A stretch of DNA of 64,000 bases from Evansella sp041820985 (lineage in GTDB: Bacteria > Bacillota > Bacilli > Bacillales > Salisediminibacteriaceae): contig NZ_JBGUAU010000004.1 in NCBI RefSeq assembly GCF_041820985.1, positions 62,001-126,000 on the forward strand, read 5' to 3'. Position 1 is the stretch's first letter, and each line of letters opens with the position of its first letter. Both the position numbers and the translations under genes were made by a program. The notes beneath the pieces are model-generated. The model saw only the letters and a program-made list of their open reading frames with translations, was not told the origin of the DNA and searched no databases. Shown in pieces: positions 26,532 to 34,664 of this stretch.

Positions 26532-26875
26532 TTAAGAAACCAATAGATTTAATGCGATTAGACTTTGAAAGGATTAGTAAGATCAAACCAGAGGAGGTTG
26601 CTACCATAGCTAAGTTTTCAGGAACGTGGGATACTACAAAAAAAAACCCCAGCAACTTCATAAATAGTTATTTCCATTTTAATTCCACCTCGTATATAAT
26701 AATATTATACATAGATATTCTAGGTATTCTAACTTAAAAAGAGTAGTGAAATTCTCTAGAAATAGTGGAAAAATAATGATGTGACCATGAAATCAGGAAA
26801 TTTATTCTTGTGATGGGAGTGGAATATAGAATGAGTTTCATAAAAGGGGGAGGATTCTTACATTGAGGAAGCACA

Positions 26876-27064
26876 GTGACTTTGAAAAGTAGCAATGATA
26901 CCATAAAAGTTTCCATACATGAAGGTGCTTCACTACAGGAACATGAGATCCATATTCGATGGGAAAATGATGAAGAAGCAACGATTAACATACTAGATGT
27001 GTATGTTATTTCATTTAATAAAAGTAATAGTTTGTTGGAGAAGTCGTTCAAGGTTGTTGAGTAA
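26876..27064 (+). pseudogene. 5'-truncated paralogue of the 27131 gene
   Basis: The 62-codon frame ends SLLEKSFKVVE and contains HEIHIRWENDEEATINI, which aligns with VIVEWKNEQEAYITL ... ELETPFKVLE at the end of the downstream gene. The membrane anchor and the first half are missing and there is no ribosome site at the GTG. I read it as the tail of a disrupted duplicate. Confidence 0.6.
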
Positions 27065-27130
27065 CAAGTGCTATTTAATTTCTAATAGAGCTGCGATAAA
27101 TGAAGCGAAAAGAGATTAGAGGTGTTTCAC

Positions 27131-27592
27131 ATGGAGAACTCTTATGAGGAAGAGAAAGACAATAGACTTAGGAAAGAAACTATAAAGAAAACCTATAAAG
27201 GATGTTTCATAGGATTTATAGCAGCAACATGTGCTTTACTCGTTTTAATCTCAATTCCAATCGTTATATGGGGAATGAAAGTATACGAAGAACTAAATGA
27301 AGAAACAGTCTTGCTAATAAGTGAGTCACCTAATTCCACCAATACAATAGAAGTTGTTGAAAAAGGGTATGTTGGGGGTGAAACGGATTCTAAAGTCATT
27401 ATTAAATCTCAGGGTAACTCCATTGAACGGAGGGTTTTAAATGACGGATACAGACTTGAATCATCCAATGTAATAGTGGAATGGAAAAATGAACAGGAAG
27501 CATATATTACCCTTTATGGAAAGAAACAAGAGCCGGAGATAATAGCATTTAAAGAATCTGAACTTGAAACTCCTTTTAAAGTTTTGGAATAA
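27131..27592 (+). CDS. Membrane-anchored DUF5412-like protein
   Basis: A 153-residue protein: a charged N-terminus, one transmembrane helix (about 25-50) and an extracytoplasmic domain with ESPNSTNTIEVVEKG and a closing VIVEWKNEQEAYITLYGKKQEPE, resembling the DUF5412 pattern. The ATG at 27131 has AGAGGTG at seven bases; a GTG at 27122 is too close. Function unknown. Confidence 0.7.
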   Translation: MENSYEEEKDNRLRKETIKKTYKGCFIGFIAATCALLVLISIPIVIWGMKVYEELNEETVLLISESPNSTNTIEVVEKGYVGGETDSKVIIKSQGNSIERRVLNDGYRLESSNVIVEWKNEQEAYITLYGKKQEPEIIAFKESELETPFKVLE

Positions 27593-27706
27593 TAACGAAG
27601 TGGAAACTACCACCACTTTTTTAGATTTCATGCAAGTAGTTAAGGAGACTGTGCTTGTAAGTCAATCTCCAAACAAGGTCACTACGAATGAAATAGGAGG
27701 ATTATT

Positions 27707-28036
27707 TTGAATAAAACTGCGGTTATTGTCGGACCAATTGCTAATATTCTGTTTGGGTATATCCTAGCCAAATACGTTCTCATAGTATATCTATTGTTTT
27801 TTCTGTCATTTACGCAGCTAATTGGTTGGAATCTTGATCCAACTATGGAAGAAGGATTATTTTTTCCTATACTTGTCATTAGTCTCTTGGTCACAGCATT
27901 GTATTTTATACCGCTAACTCTGTTGAATATTAAAGTCTACCGAGTCCTTAAAGTTACAAAAGTAAACTACATCATGGGAGTAGTCTTACTGATAATTATT
28001 GGTGGGATAATAGGGTTTGACTTCGATAAATTTTAA
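27707..28036 (+). CDS. Small membrane protein, paralogue 2 of 3
   Basis: A 109-residue protein with three to four hydrophobic segments, sharing IGWNLDPTMEEGLFFP and YFIPLTLLNIKVYRVL with the neighbours at 26205 and 28054. It is the most divergent of the three. TTG start preceded by ATAGGAGG. Seventeen bases before paralogue 3, so probably cotranscribed. Confidence 0.7.
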   Translation: MNKTAVIVGPIANILFGYILAKYVLIVYLLFFLSFTQLIGWNLDPTMEEGLFFPILVISLLVTALYFIPLTLLNIKVYRVLKVTKVNYIMGVVLLIIIGGIIGFDFDKF

Positions 28037-28053
28037 CGTGGGAGAGACGATGT

Positions 28054-28386
28054 ATGAAACCTCATTTTTGGGTGCTAAGTGCGATCTTGAATTTTGTGTT
28101 AGGAATAGCTTTTCATTATTTTCATATTTCCTTATATTTATATTTGTCTGTTGCTTACGTATCGGAAGCTGTTTTTGGAATAATTATAGATTCTATGTTA
28201 GAACCAGACTTCTTTATAATGGCATTTCTTATTGCTTTTCTACTATGTCTCTTTTATATTCCTATATCAATCTTGCTAAATGTTTTTGTATATAAAAAAT
28301 TACTTTCAAAGAAATATTTGTATGTCCTTTTTGCCTTATTCTTTTGGTGTCTCGGGTTTGTTTACTATGTTTATGATAAATTGTAG
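28054..28386 (+). CDS. Small membrane protein, paralogue 3 of 3
   Basis: A 110-residue protein, closest to paralogue 1: MKPHFWVLSAILNFVLGI against MKNYYWIVSAIVNYVLGI, and NVFVYKKLLSKKYLY against NVFIYKRLLAKKYLY. Three hydrophobic segments. ATG with GGGAGAG upstream. Its stop is followed in the same frame by an open segment to 28512. Confidence 0.7.
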   Translation: MKPHFWVLSAILNFVLGIAFHYFHISLYLYLSVAYVSEAVFGIIIDSMLEPDFFIMAFLIAFLLCLFYIPISILLNVFVYKKLLSKKYLYVLFALFFWCLGFVYYVYDKL

Positions 28387-28512
28387 TTTGTTACCAAGAA
28401 AGCTAGGGAACATTATAGGAATTTATTGAAACATATATATTTGGTCGAACTATTTGAAGCACCACAGGATCGGGATATTAAGCTATTTATAGGAAAAACG
28501 TATGATTTTTAA
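28387..28512 (+). pseudogene. Gene-tail remnant in frame after paralogue 3
   Basis: Forty-one sense codons follow the stop of paralogue 3 in the same frame and read as a plausible protein end (AREHYRNLLKHIY ... LFEAPQDRDIKLFIGKTYDF). It has no start codon or ribosome site near its beginning. It is probably a fragment of a deleted gene; family not recognised. Confidence 0.4.
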
Positions 28513-28523
28513 GGAGAGGAAAG

Positions 28524-28598
28524 ATGATGGGTATGTTAAAAGAAGACTTCCCTATCTTAACGCACATTGTCTACTATAAGAAATGGGGCATGATATGA
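28524..28598 (+). CDS. 24-codon leader ORF overlapping the VanZ-like gene
   Basis: ATG preceded by AAGGAGAGG, 24 codons, whose TGA stop overlaps the ATG at 28595 (ATGA). The downstream gene has no ribosome site of its own, so ribosomes finishing this ORF may restart there. It could instead be the start of a decayed gene. Confidence 0.45.
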   Translation: MMGMLKEDFPILTHIVYYKKWGMI

Positions 28599-29152
28599 TT
28601 GATCGAAGTTTCGTTCATGGTGTTGGAGTTATTCTACTTATTATTTATATTGTGTTTGATCTTGTAAAAAACAAAAAGAGGAAAGAACTTTTGCTTCGGA
28701 GGGTAGTTTTTTATAGTTTTCTCTATTACCTTATCAATTTGATAAATCTAACAATCTTCCCTATTGATCCATACAATTTTGGGTTTATTTTAGATACACA
28801 ACTTATTCCGTTTTACTTTGTATATGAGTCGTTTACTTATGGTTTGGATATGGCGTATGTTAATAATTTGTTAATGTTGCTCCCTCTTGGGATATACATC
28901 CCATTACTTTTCCCACGTTTTAGAAAACTGTCTTATACGCTAATGATATGTTTTCTATTTTCTCTTTCAATAGAAGTAACACAATTGATATTGAATCAAA
29001 CTTGGGGAGTAATGCGACAGTTTAATGTAGACGACTTAATTTTAAATACAGCTGGTGCAGCTATTGGTTTCGTTGGTTACAAGTTAAGTTGGTTAGTATT
29101 AAAGAAGAACAACATTCCTTTTGATCAATCAGGGCACGGTAGGCTGACTTAA
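28595..29152 (+). CDS. VanZ family membrane protein
   Basis: A 185-residue VanZ-like protein with about five transmembrane helices. Family features are NLLMLLPLGIYIPLLFP (about 90-107), the SIEVTQLIL helix and FNVDDLILNTAGAAIGF (about 143-160). VanZ gives teicoplanin resistance in one context, but most chromosomal members are uncharacterised. The ATG at 28595 is preferred because it overlaps the leader ORF stop; an ATG at 28583 is in frame but has no ribosome site. Confidence 0.85.
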   Translation: MIDRSFVHGVGVILLIIYIVFDLVKNKKRKELLLRRVVFYSFLYYLINLINLTIFPIDPYNFGFILDTQLIPFYFVYESFTYGLDMAYVNNLLMLLPLGIYIPLLFPRFRKLSYTLMICFLFSLSIEVTQLILNQTWGVMRQFNVDDLILNTAGAAIGFVGYKLSWLVLKKNNIPFDQSGHGRLT

Positions 29153-29162
29153 GCCATCTTAT

Positions 29163-29215
29163 ACTCTATTCAGTTTGTTTCCTAACTGTAAGACCTGCCC
29201 AATCATACACATTTT
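29163..29215. repeat. Dispersed element, copy C
   Basis: ACTCTATTCAGTTTGTTTCC then TAACTGTAAGACCTGCCCAA matches the middle of copies A and B (23450-23495, 23778-23815). It begins 11 bases after the VanZ-like gene. Confidence 0.6.
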
Positions 29216-29619
29216 TACTTAACTTAATATCAATATGAACACTATGTATAATACCCTTTAAAAAGATGTCTAATGGCCAGGATTTAAGATATTAATCCAT
29301 AGCAAAAGACTAAATAATCAAATGAGTAGATGTTGAATTATCAAGAGATGGTTAACCAATCTAATTTTCAATCAAAAACAATCCTGAGCCAATCGTTTTA
29401 CTCCAATTTTTATTATCCGATCAAGTTGATATCCTCACTGTATAGGTCGTACGATTTGCATTCCTTCATAATGAAGTTATCTATTAAAATTCAGTATCAT
29501 TTTGTCTAAAAGGTTATTAAAATGTAGTAAAATTAAAACAAGGACAATAGTTGTTGCGGAATAAATATTAAGAATGATTGATTTAGAAAGAACAGTAAAC
29601 GGATTGAAAGGGTAGATTT
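29216..29619. other. Intergenic stretch before the MerR gene
   Basis: About 400 bases with no supported gene or clear promoter. The AT-rich segment near 29510-29540 probably carries the MerR promoter, but no convincing -35/-10 pair at the usual spacing is seen. Confidence 0.4.
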
Positions 29620-30459
29620 ATGTATACTATAGGACGGTTTTCGAAAATATGTAATGTACCGGTAAAAACATTAAGGTATTATGATGACATTGATTTACTA
29701 AAACCCTCATACATAGACTATGAAACGAATTATCGCTACTATGATTATGACAAAATGGAAGCTGTTAAAATAATAATGCTTTTAAAGAGTTTGGATATTC
29801 CATTAGCAGATATTAAGAAAATAATAGTGAGTGCTGATCAAATACAGTGGAATAACATTTTTGAACAAAAAATTTCTGAACTAGAAAAGCAAAAAGAACA
29901 AATAACTAGAGAAATAGAAGAAATCAAACACTTGAAATTACAAAGCAATGCAAATGGTTGGATTATTCAGGGGCGTATTTTATCTGAGTGCTTTTTTGAA
30001 AATCGGGAGGAGACATTAGTTTATACTCTCCGTAGAAAAATTAAGATTCAATATGTGGATATGCTTGTCAAAAATTTATATGATCAAGTTTATGCTTTTA
30101 ATCTTGAAGTAAATGGCCACCTCATGGCTATATTTCATGATAGAAATTTGAAGGATAAAGAGGCTGATGTAGAAATGCTAATACCGGTAAAAAATTCAAA
30201 TGACATAGACGGATGCAAAATAATAGCGAAAGGGAATTATGCCTGCGTTTCAGTTAAAGGCCCATACACAGAGTTGGCGGCAGGATATGACGCACTGAAA
30301 TTGTGGATTGTTCAGGAGAACCTGACTCAAAATGGAGATATGATAGAAATATACGAAAAGGGACTTATTCCTGCCAATTTGGATTTACGGAATTTGCGAC
30401 CAGATTTAACGAGACATCCAGCAGACTTTATTACCAAAATATGTGTACCTGTTCATTAG
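29620..30459 (+). CDS. MerR-family regulator with GyrI-like effector domain
   Basis: A 279-residue regulator of BmrR type. Residues 1-70 are a MerR winged helix (YTIGRFSKICNVPVKTLRYYDDIDLLKP), 75-110 a coiled coil (QIQWNNIFEQKISELEKQKEQ onward), and 115-279 a GyrI-like small-molecule-binding domain ending in YEKGLIPANLDLRNLRPDLT...CVPVH. Such proteins activate multidrug-efflux or detoxification genes when a ligand binds. No efflux gene is adjacent; the target could be its own or the next gene. Confidence 0.85.
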   Translation: MYTIGRFSKICNVPVKTLRYYDDIDLLKPSYIDYETNYRYYDYDKMEAVKIIMLLKSLDIPLADIKKIIVSADQIQWNNIFEQKISELEKQKEQITREIEEIKHLKLQSNANGWIIQGRILSECFFENREETLVYTLRRKIKIQYVDMLVKNLYDQVYAFNLEVNGHLMAIFHDRNLKDKEADVEMLIPVKNSNDIDGCKIIAKGNYACVSVKGPYTELAAGYDALKLWIVQENLTQNGDMIEIYEKGLIPANLDLRNLRPDLTRHPADFITKICVPVH

Positions 30460-30493
30460 TATTATGTAAGTATATTTTTTATAAAAACTAGCT

Positions 30494-30526
30494 AAACTCT
30501 CCACCTACTGGAGGGTTTATTATTTT
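30494..30526 (+). terminator. Terminator of the MerR gene
   Basis: AAACTCTCCA pairs with TGGAGGGTTT (one wobble) around five bases, followed by ATTATTTTT. Confidence 0.75.
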
Positions 30527-30568
30527 TACTATAACCAGAAATTTTGAAAAATTAAGGAGGAAGTGATT

Positions 30569-31576
30569 ATGTACCATCCGAGATTGAAAGGGGATCCGTA
30601 CGAGGCGGGTAAAAATTATGCGGAAATTCTTTATAAAAATGGGTTTCGATTCCCTCAAGTAACGGAAGAACAGTTAAATTACGGTAAATTATCCATCCCT
30701 ATTTTGACTGAGTTTGATGCAGATATTGTAAAAGAAATTCAAGGCTTTGCTGATGGTTGTCATGCTTCATTTGAAGAAGTAAGTTCATTTCTATTAAGTA
30801 TAGGAGTTTTCGGACAGTCCAGCCAATGTAGTATTTTTGCAGCATTTAATGGGAGTGAAGTCATCATTGGACGCAATTATGATATGCTCTTTAGTTTGAA
30901 AAATATAACTGAATCGTCTTTAGTTTGTTTGAAGGATAAAAATAAATATCTAGGTCACTCCGATTGTTTTATTGGAAAAGTGGATGGCATTAACGAACAC
31001 GGTCTCTTTGTAGGTATTACAGCGGTTCCTCATGAAGGAAAGAAACCTGGTTTAAACTTTTATTTTGCATGTAAAAAAATCCTGGAAAATTGTTGTAATG
31101 TAGAAGAAGGAATGGAAGTTTTAAAAAGATTTCCAAGTTCAGTTGCAAATAATTACTTATTGGCTGATCCATCTGGAAGCATGGTGGTGGTAGAAGTAAC
31201 ACCTACTTCTTTCCAAGTTCGCCTGCCCAATAGCAATTATATTCATTGTACAAACCATCATATGGGTGCAGCCATTGTAGAGAACTGGAATTGGAGCAAA
31301 TCTATAGAGCGTTTTCAAACTTTAGATAGAGTTCTTGCAGAAAATGTTCATATTATGGAACTTTCCATTGCTCAATCCATCATGTCAGATACGAAGGGTC
31401 ATGTCTGTTTAAATGTAAGGGAACATCAATTTGGAACGCTTTTTTCGGTAGTAGCCAACTTAAATACATTAGAATTAACTAGAGCTGAAGGACAGCCGAA
31501 TAAAGCAAAATATAGAACAGATCAGAGAATGATAGATGCTATTTTAAAAGAAAAGAAACAAAACATTATTCGATAG
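30569..31576 (+). CDS. C45-family autoproteolytic acyltransferase/hydrolase
   Basis: A 335-residue Ntn-hydrolase related to acyl-CoA:6-aminopenicillanic acid acyltransferase (peptidase C45). The nucleophile is probably the Cys near residue 87 (SSQCSIFAAF), exposed after self-cleavage; GRNYDM follows and HGLFVGITAV lies near 148. Bacillus members are of unknown substrate, possibly amide or acyl-homoserine-type compounds. The ATG at 30569 follows AAGGAGG at eight bases; the GTG at 30563 is too close. A truncated relative follows at 31590. Confidence 0.8.
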   Translation: MYHPRLKGDPYEAGKNYAEILYKNGFRFPQVTEEQLNYGKLSIPILTEFDADIVKEIQGFADGCHASFEEVSSFLLSIGVFGQSSQCSIFAAFNGSEVIIGRNYDMLFSLKNITESSLVCLKDKNKYLGHSDCFIGKVDGINEHGLFVGITAVPHEGKKPGLNFYFACKKILENCCNVEEGMEVLKRFPSSVANNYLLADPSGSMVVVEVTPTSFQVRLPNSNYIHCTNHHMGAAIVENWNWSKSIERFQTLDRVLAENVHIMELSIAQSIMSDTKGHVCLNVREHQFGTLFSVVANLNTLELTRAEGQPNKAKYRTDQRMIDAILKEKKQNIIR

Positions 31577-31589
31577 AATGAATGGAAGG

Positions 31590-31733
31590 ATGTTAGAAGT
31601 GAAAGGAGTTAAAGCCTATTACTCATTTATTGAAGGTAGCAGTCACGATATTGGGAGAATGCAAGGTGAGGAAATAAAAAAGACTCCTGATGGAATAAAT
31701 AGAATGGAGAAGAAAGAGCTGGCGAATCAATAG
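31590..31733 (+). pseudogene. Truncated C45-type protein N-terminus (47 codons)
   Basis: The frame reads MLEVKGVKAYYSFIEGSSHD and then IGRMQGEEIKK, which resembles the N-terminal substrate-side segment of C45/DUF-type acyltransferases, before drifting and stopping at TAG. Normal members are about 330 residues. It starts 13 bases after the full-length relative. Confidence 0.5.
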
Positions 31734-31772
31734 TAGTCAATCAAAGAGAAATAGTATAAATTGTCTTATTAC

Positions 31773-31803
31773 AGGCTGGATTCATTATGGATTCAGTCCT
31801 TAC
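31773..31803 (+). terminator. Terminator-like hairpin (second GGCTGGATTC copy)
   Basis: GGCTGGATTC pairs with GGATTCAGTC around a short loop, followed by CTTACTTGTTG, a poor T-tract. It is nearly the same sequence as the hairpin at 23334. Confidence 0.45.
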
Positions 31804-31944
31804 TTGTTGTCTAAATATACTAACTATTTAAAATTATTCTTTACATACATAATTGAATATTGCATAATATTAGTAAATAGTAATAATTACGATTTGTAAA
31901 AGATAGAACTGTACTTTAAATATCATTCACGAGGAGGCCGATAC

Positions 31945-32466
31945 ATGGATATTCAATTACTTCCTTTAGATAGTCAGGATAAAGAATTGGTTTACACTCT
32001 TTACAATGATGAAAATATTATTAAAAATGCGGTGTTAGGGAGCTGGAAGCCTCATAGTATAGAGTATGCTGAAACTAGAATTGAACGTTGGAATAGCGAT
32101 GACAAGCAACAACATTTTAAGATCGCTCATAACGGAGAGGGAGTTGGTTTAGCTCAAATATATCAAATAAATCCAGTGAATCGAAAGTGTGTGTTAGGCA
32201 TTTTAATTTTAAGTAAGTATCAAAGTGCAGGGGTTGGTCAAAATGTTCTAACAACATTGATTGATGTGTGTTTTCAACAGTTAAATTTACGTAAGATAGA
32301 GGTTTCCATATTAAGTTATAATGATAAATCGATTCGATTAGTTGAGAAAAATCAATTTAAGAAAGAAGGTGTTTTGAGAAAGTCAGTGTTTAAAGATGGG
32401 ACTTACTATGATGTCTATCTTTACGGACTATTAAAAGAAGAAATTGGTTTATTAGATAAGAGATAA
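31945..32466 (+). CDS. GNAT-family N-acetyltransferase
   Basis: A 173-residue acetyltransferase of the RimJ/SpeG-like GNAT group: the acetyl-CoA loop reads KYQSAGVGQNVL near 92-103 and the C-terminal half has YNDKSIRLVEKNQFKKEGVLRKS. GAGGAGG precedes the ATG. The substrate is unknown. It lies directly upstream of the Zur-boxed operon in the same direction but outside the box, so it is probably separate. Confidence 0.8.
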   Translation: MDIQLLPLDSQDKELVYTLYNDENIIKNAVLGSWKPHSIEYAETRIERWNSDDKQQHFKIAHNGEGVGLAQIYQINPVNRKCVLGILILSKYQSAGVGQNVLTTLIDVCFQQLNLRKIEVSILSYNDKSIRLVEKNQFKKEGVLRKSVFKDGTYYDVYLYGLLKEEIGLLDKR

Positions 32467-32516
32467 AGTAATTGTCTGCAGTTTCTAAATTTCAGTAGGA
32501 TAATATACCTTATAAA

Positions 32517-32531
32517 ACGTAATGATTACTA
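32517..32531 (+). promoter_or_regulatory. Zur box of the predicted zincophore operon
   Basis: ACGTAATGATTACTA matches the Zur core TCGTAATNATTACGA at 12 of 14 defined positions, and the flanking bases bring the 9-1-9 form to 17 of 20. It lies 38 bases before the first gene. A candidate promoter is TTGTCT at 32472 and TAGGAT at 32496, putting the box just downstream of the start, a repressing position. Zur binding is inferred. Confidence 0.8.
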
Positions 32532-32568
32532 TTATCATAAACTCATAACATCAGTGGAGGATGATAAA

Positions 32569-33819
32569 GTGGCACATCTATTAATGATTGAAAGCTGGGT
32601 AGGAGCAAGTGGTAATCTGCTTCCTCCCTTATTAAATACCTTAGGGCATACGTATACATTTGTGACTCGAAAGCCCGAACATTATCAGAGTTCGCTCAGT
32701 ACAGAGAAGCATCCAGTGTTTCGTTATGCTTACAACGTAATAGAAACCGAAACAAATGACATTCCAGGTTTGATTTCAAGTCTACGTTCTAGTCGTTTTG
32801 ATGGTGTCATTACGGTTTGTGATTACTATATTGAAACGGTAAGAGAAGTTGCAAAGCACCTTAACATTCCTTGTCCATTTCCTGCGGAAGTAAAAACAGT
32901 ACGGCATAAACATCTTATGCGACAAGCACTGGATAAAGCGCACCTTACCAATCCGAAATATAACCTAGCTCAAAGTTGGGATGAAGTAAAAAAAGCTGCA
33001 GAGATGATTGGTTATCCGCTAGTGATAAAGCCTGTCGATCTTGCATCGAGTGCATATGTAAGTTTCATTCAGAATGTGAAAGATTTAGAAAAGGCTTATC
33101 AAGCACTTGAAGATTTCCCGCTGAATTTTAGAGAACAGGAAAGAGACTGCACCTATTTGTTAGAAGAATTCATGAAAGGTGAAGAGGTAAGTGTGGAAAG
33201 CGTCTCATACAATGGTGAGACTACAATTTTAGGTGTTACTGATAAATCAATTACTGGAACACCTTATTTCATTGAGAGTGGTCACATGTTCCCAACCCAA
33301 CTTAGTGAAAAAACGCATACTGTGGTTACACAATTTGTTCGTGATTCACTGAAAGCTGTAGGTTTTGACCATGGCATTGCCCATACTGAAGTGAAAATTA
33401 CAGATAAGGGACCACGTATTGTCGAAATTAATCCTAGAACTGCTGGTAACTACATAGTAGAACTTATCCAACGAGTGACAGGCATTGATTTATTGGAAGC
33501 ATTTGTTAATCTTGCTTTAGGAAAGAAACCTGAGATTACATCAAAGGATAGTGGTATTGCTAGTGCGGCTGTGATGTTTATTGTCCCTCCTCAAAGTGGA
33601 ACAATTTCCCAGCTTAAGGGGATTGAATCGCTTAAGTCGGATGAACATATTGCACGCTATAAGGTTGAAAGCTGTATAGGAAAACATATTGCTCCTCCTA
33701 TTGATAACGCCTGCTACCTAGGGCATGTGATCACACAAGATACAGAGGGGTTAAATGCTAGACTGTATGCAGAAAAAGCTATTAATCGCATTACTTTAAG
33801 TTTTGATAAAGAGGAATGA
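32569..33819 (+). CDS. ATP-grasp ligase of the predicted zincophore operon
   Basis: A 416-residue ATP-grasp enzyme of the carboxylate-amine/thiol ligase type, forming an amide bond through an acyl phosphate. The N-terminal Rossmann-like preATP domain spans 1-105. The ATP-grasp core has PLVIKPVDLASSAYV near 150-164, EEFMKGEEVSVE near 200 and the metal loop EVKITDKGPRIVEINPRTAGN near 284-304. The GTG at 32569 follows GTGGAGG at eight bases; an upstream GTG (32554) would include that site. It is the first gene of the operon. Substrates are unknown. Confidence 0.85.
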   Translation: MAHLLMIESWVGASGNLLPPLLNTLGHTYTFVTRKPEHYQSSLSTEKHPVFRYAYNVIETETNDIPGLISSLRSSRFDGVITVCDYYIETVREVAKHLNIPCPFPAEVKTVRHKHLMRQALDKAHLTNPKYNLAQSWDEVKKAAEMIGYPLVIKPVDLASSAYVSFIQNVKDLEKAYQALEDFPLNFREQERDCTYLLEEFMKGEEVSVESVSYNGETTILGVTDKSITGTPYFIESGHMFPTQLSEKTHTVVTQFVRDSLKAVGFDHGIAHTEVKITDKGPRIVEINPRTAGNYIVELIQRVTGIDLLEAFVNLALGKKPEITSKDSGIASAAVMFIVPPQSGTISQLKGIESLKSDEHIARYKVESCIGKHIAPPIDNACYLGHVITQDTEGLNARLYAEKAINRITLSFDKEE

Positions 33820-33821
33820 AT

Positions 33822-34664
33822 ATGAAGCAAATGAAAACAATTCCTTTAACTTTAGTGTCTGATTTACATAAAGCCATTTTAGAAGGCAAACTAGGCCCTA
33901 AGCCAGACACGTTAACGGTCACTGGAGCTTCATATATTTACCAAACGACTCAGTTCCCATCTTCAAAGACTAAATATCACAATTATTATCTGCTAATGAG
34001 AGTGGAATCCTATTTTGGTGCGTGCTCTCATGCACCAGATCAACTAGATATGGAAGCAGCAGAACAGTTGTCAGGACTTACTGTTGGTACAGTGTTACGA
34101 GACAAAAGGCTTCCCGTACAAATTGCAGCAATGGATGGATATCTTGGTGTAGTACATTCACACCAAAGTTTTTGTGATAAAGTAGTTAATCTTTCTGCAG
34201 GAACTCCAATTGAAAGAGCAAAGCTACGTGATGCACTAATTGCTGATGCAGCTAATATTAAAGCATCTCAAAAAGTGGCGCTTATCGGAGTCGTCAATCC
34301 TTTAGTAGAGGCAATTAAACAACGTGGTGGAGTTTGTTTACCTTGTGATTTATCACTAACAGAAACTCAATGGGGAGAAGCGATTGAAAGAGATATGGAA
34401 AAAGTCCTTGATCAAGCTGACAATGTCATCTGTACTGCAATGACTTTAAGCAATGGTACATTTGATCGAATTTTGACAAGAGTAAGACAAAAACAGGTTC
34501 CTTTAACGGTATATGCACAAACTGGGAGTGCTGTCATTGCACAATTTATGAACAATGGTGTGTCCGCACTTGTTGCAGAGCCTTTTCCTTTTTCTCAGTT
34601 TAGTGCTTCTGTATCAGAAGTCTATTGCTATACAAGGAGAAAGGGGAACGAAGATGTCAATTAA
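33822..34664 (+). CDS. DUF4213/DUF364 protein (putative heavy-metal chelation fold)
   Basis: A 280-residue protein resembling DUF4213 (N-terminal, enolase-N-like) plus DUF364 (C-terminal Rossmann-like, Pfam's 'putative heavy-metal chelation' family). KVALIGVVNPLVEAIKQRGG near 150-170 is the Rossmann-like turn and ICTAMTLSNGTFDRIL near 204 is typical. The start at 33822 has GAGGA six bases upstream; the ATG at 33816 is too close. It overlaps the end of the methyltransferase start region by 11 bases. Whether it is catalytic or a metal carrier is unknown. Confidence 0.75.
   Translation: MKQMKTIPLTLVSDLHKAILEGKLGPKPDTLTVTGASYIYQTTQFPSSKTKYHNYYLLMRVESYFGACSHAPDQLDMEAAEQLSGLTVGTVLRDKRLPVQIAAMDGYLGVVHSHQSFCDKVVNLSAGTPIERAKLRDALIADAANIKASQKVALIGVVNPLVEAIKQRGGVCLPCDLSLTETQWGEAIERDMEKVLDQADNVICTAMTLSNGTFDRILTRVRQKQVPLTVYAQTGSAVIAQFMNNGVSALVAEPFPFSQFSASVSEVYCYTRRKGNEDVN

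Noticed and set aside
26552..26737. 61-codon frame with MRLDFERISKIKPEEVATIA
   Set aside because: The first half looks protein-like but there is no ribosome site and the second half is AT-rich non-coding in character; perhaps a fragment, too weak to call.
23122..31940. Prophage or insertion sequence as origin of the accessory block
   Set aside because: No transposase, integrase, phage structural gene, terminal inverted repeats or target duplication were found, only dispersed non-coding repeats and gene fragments.
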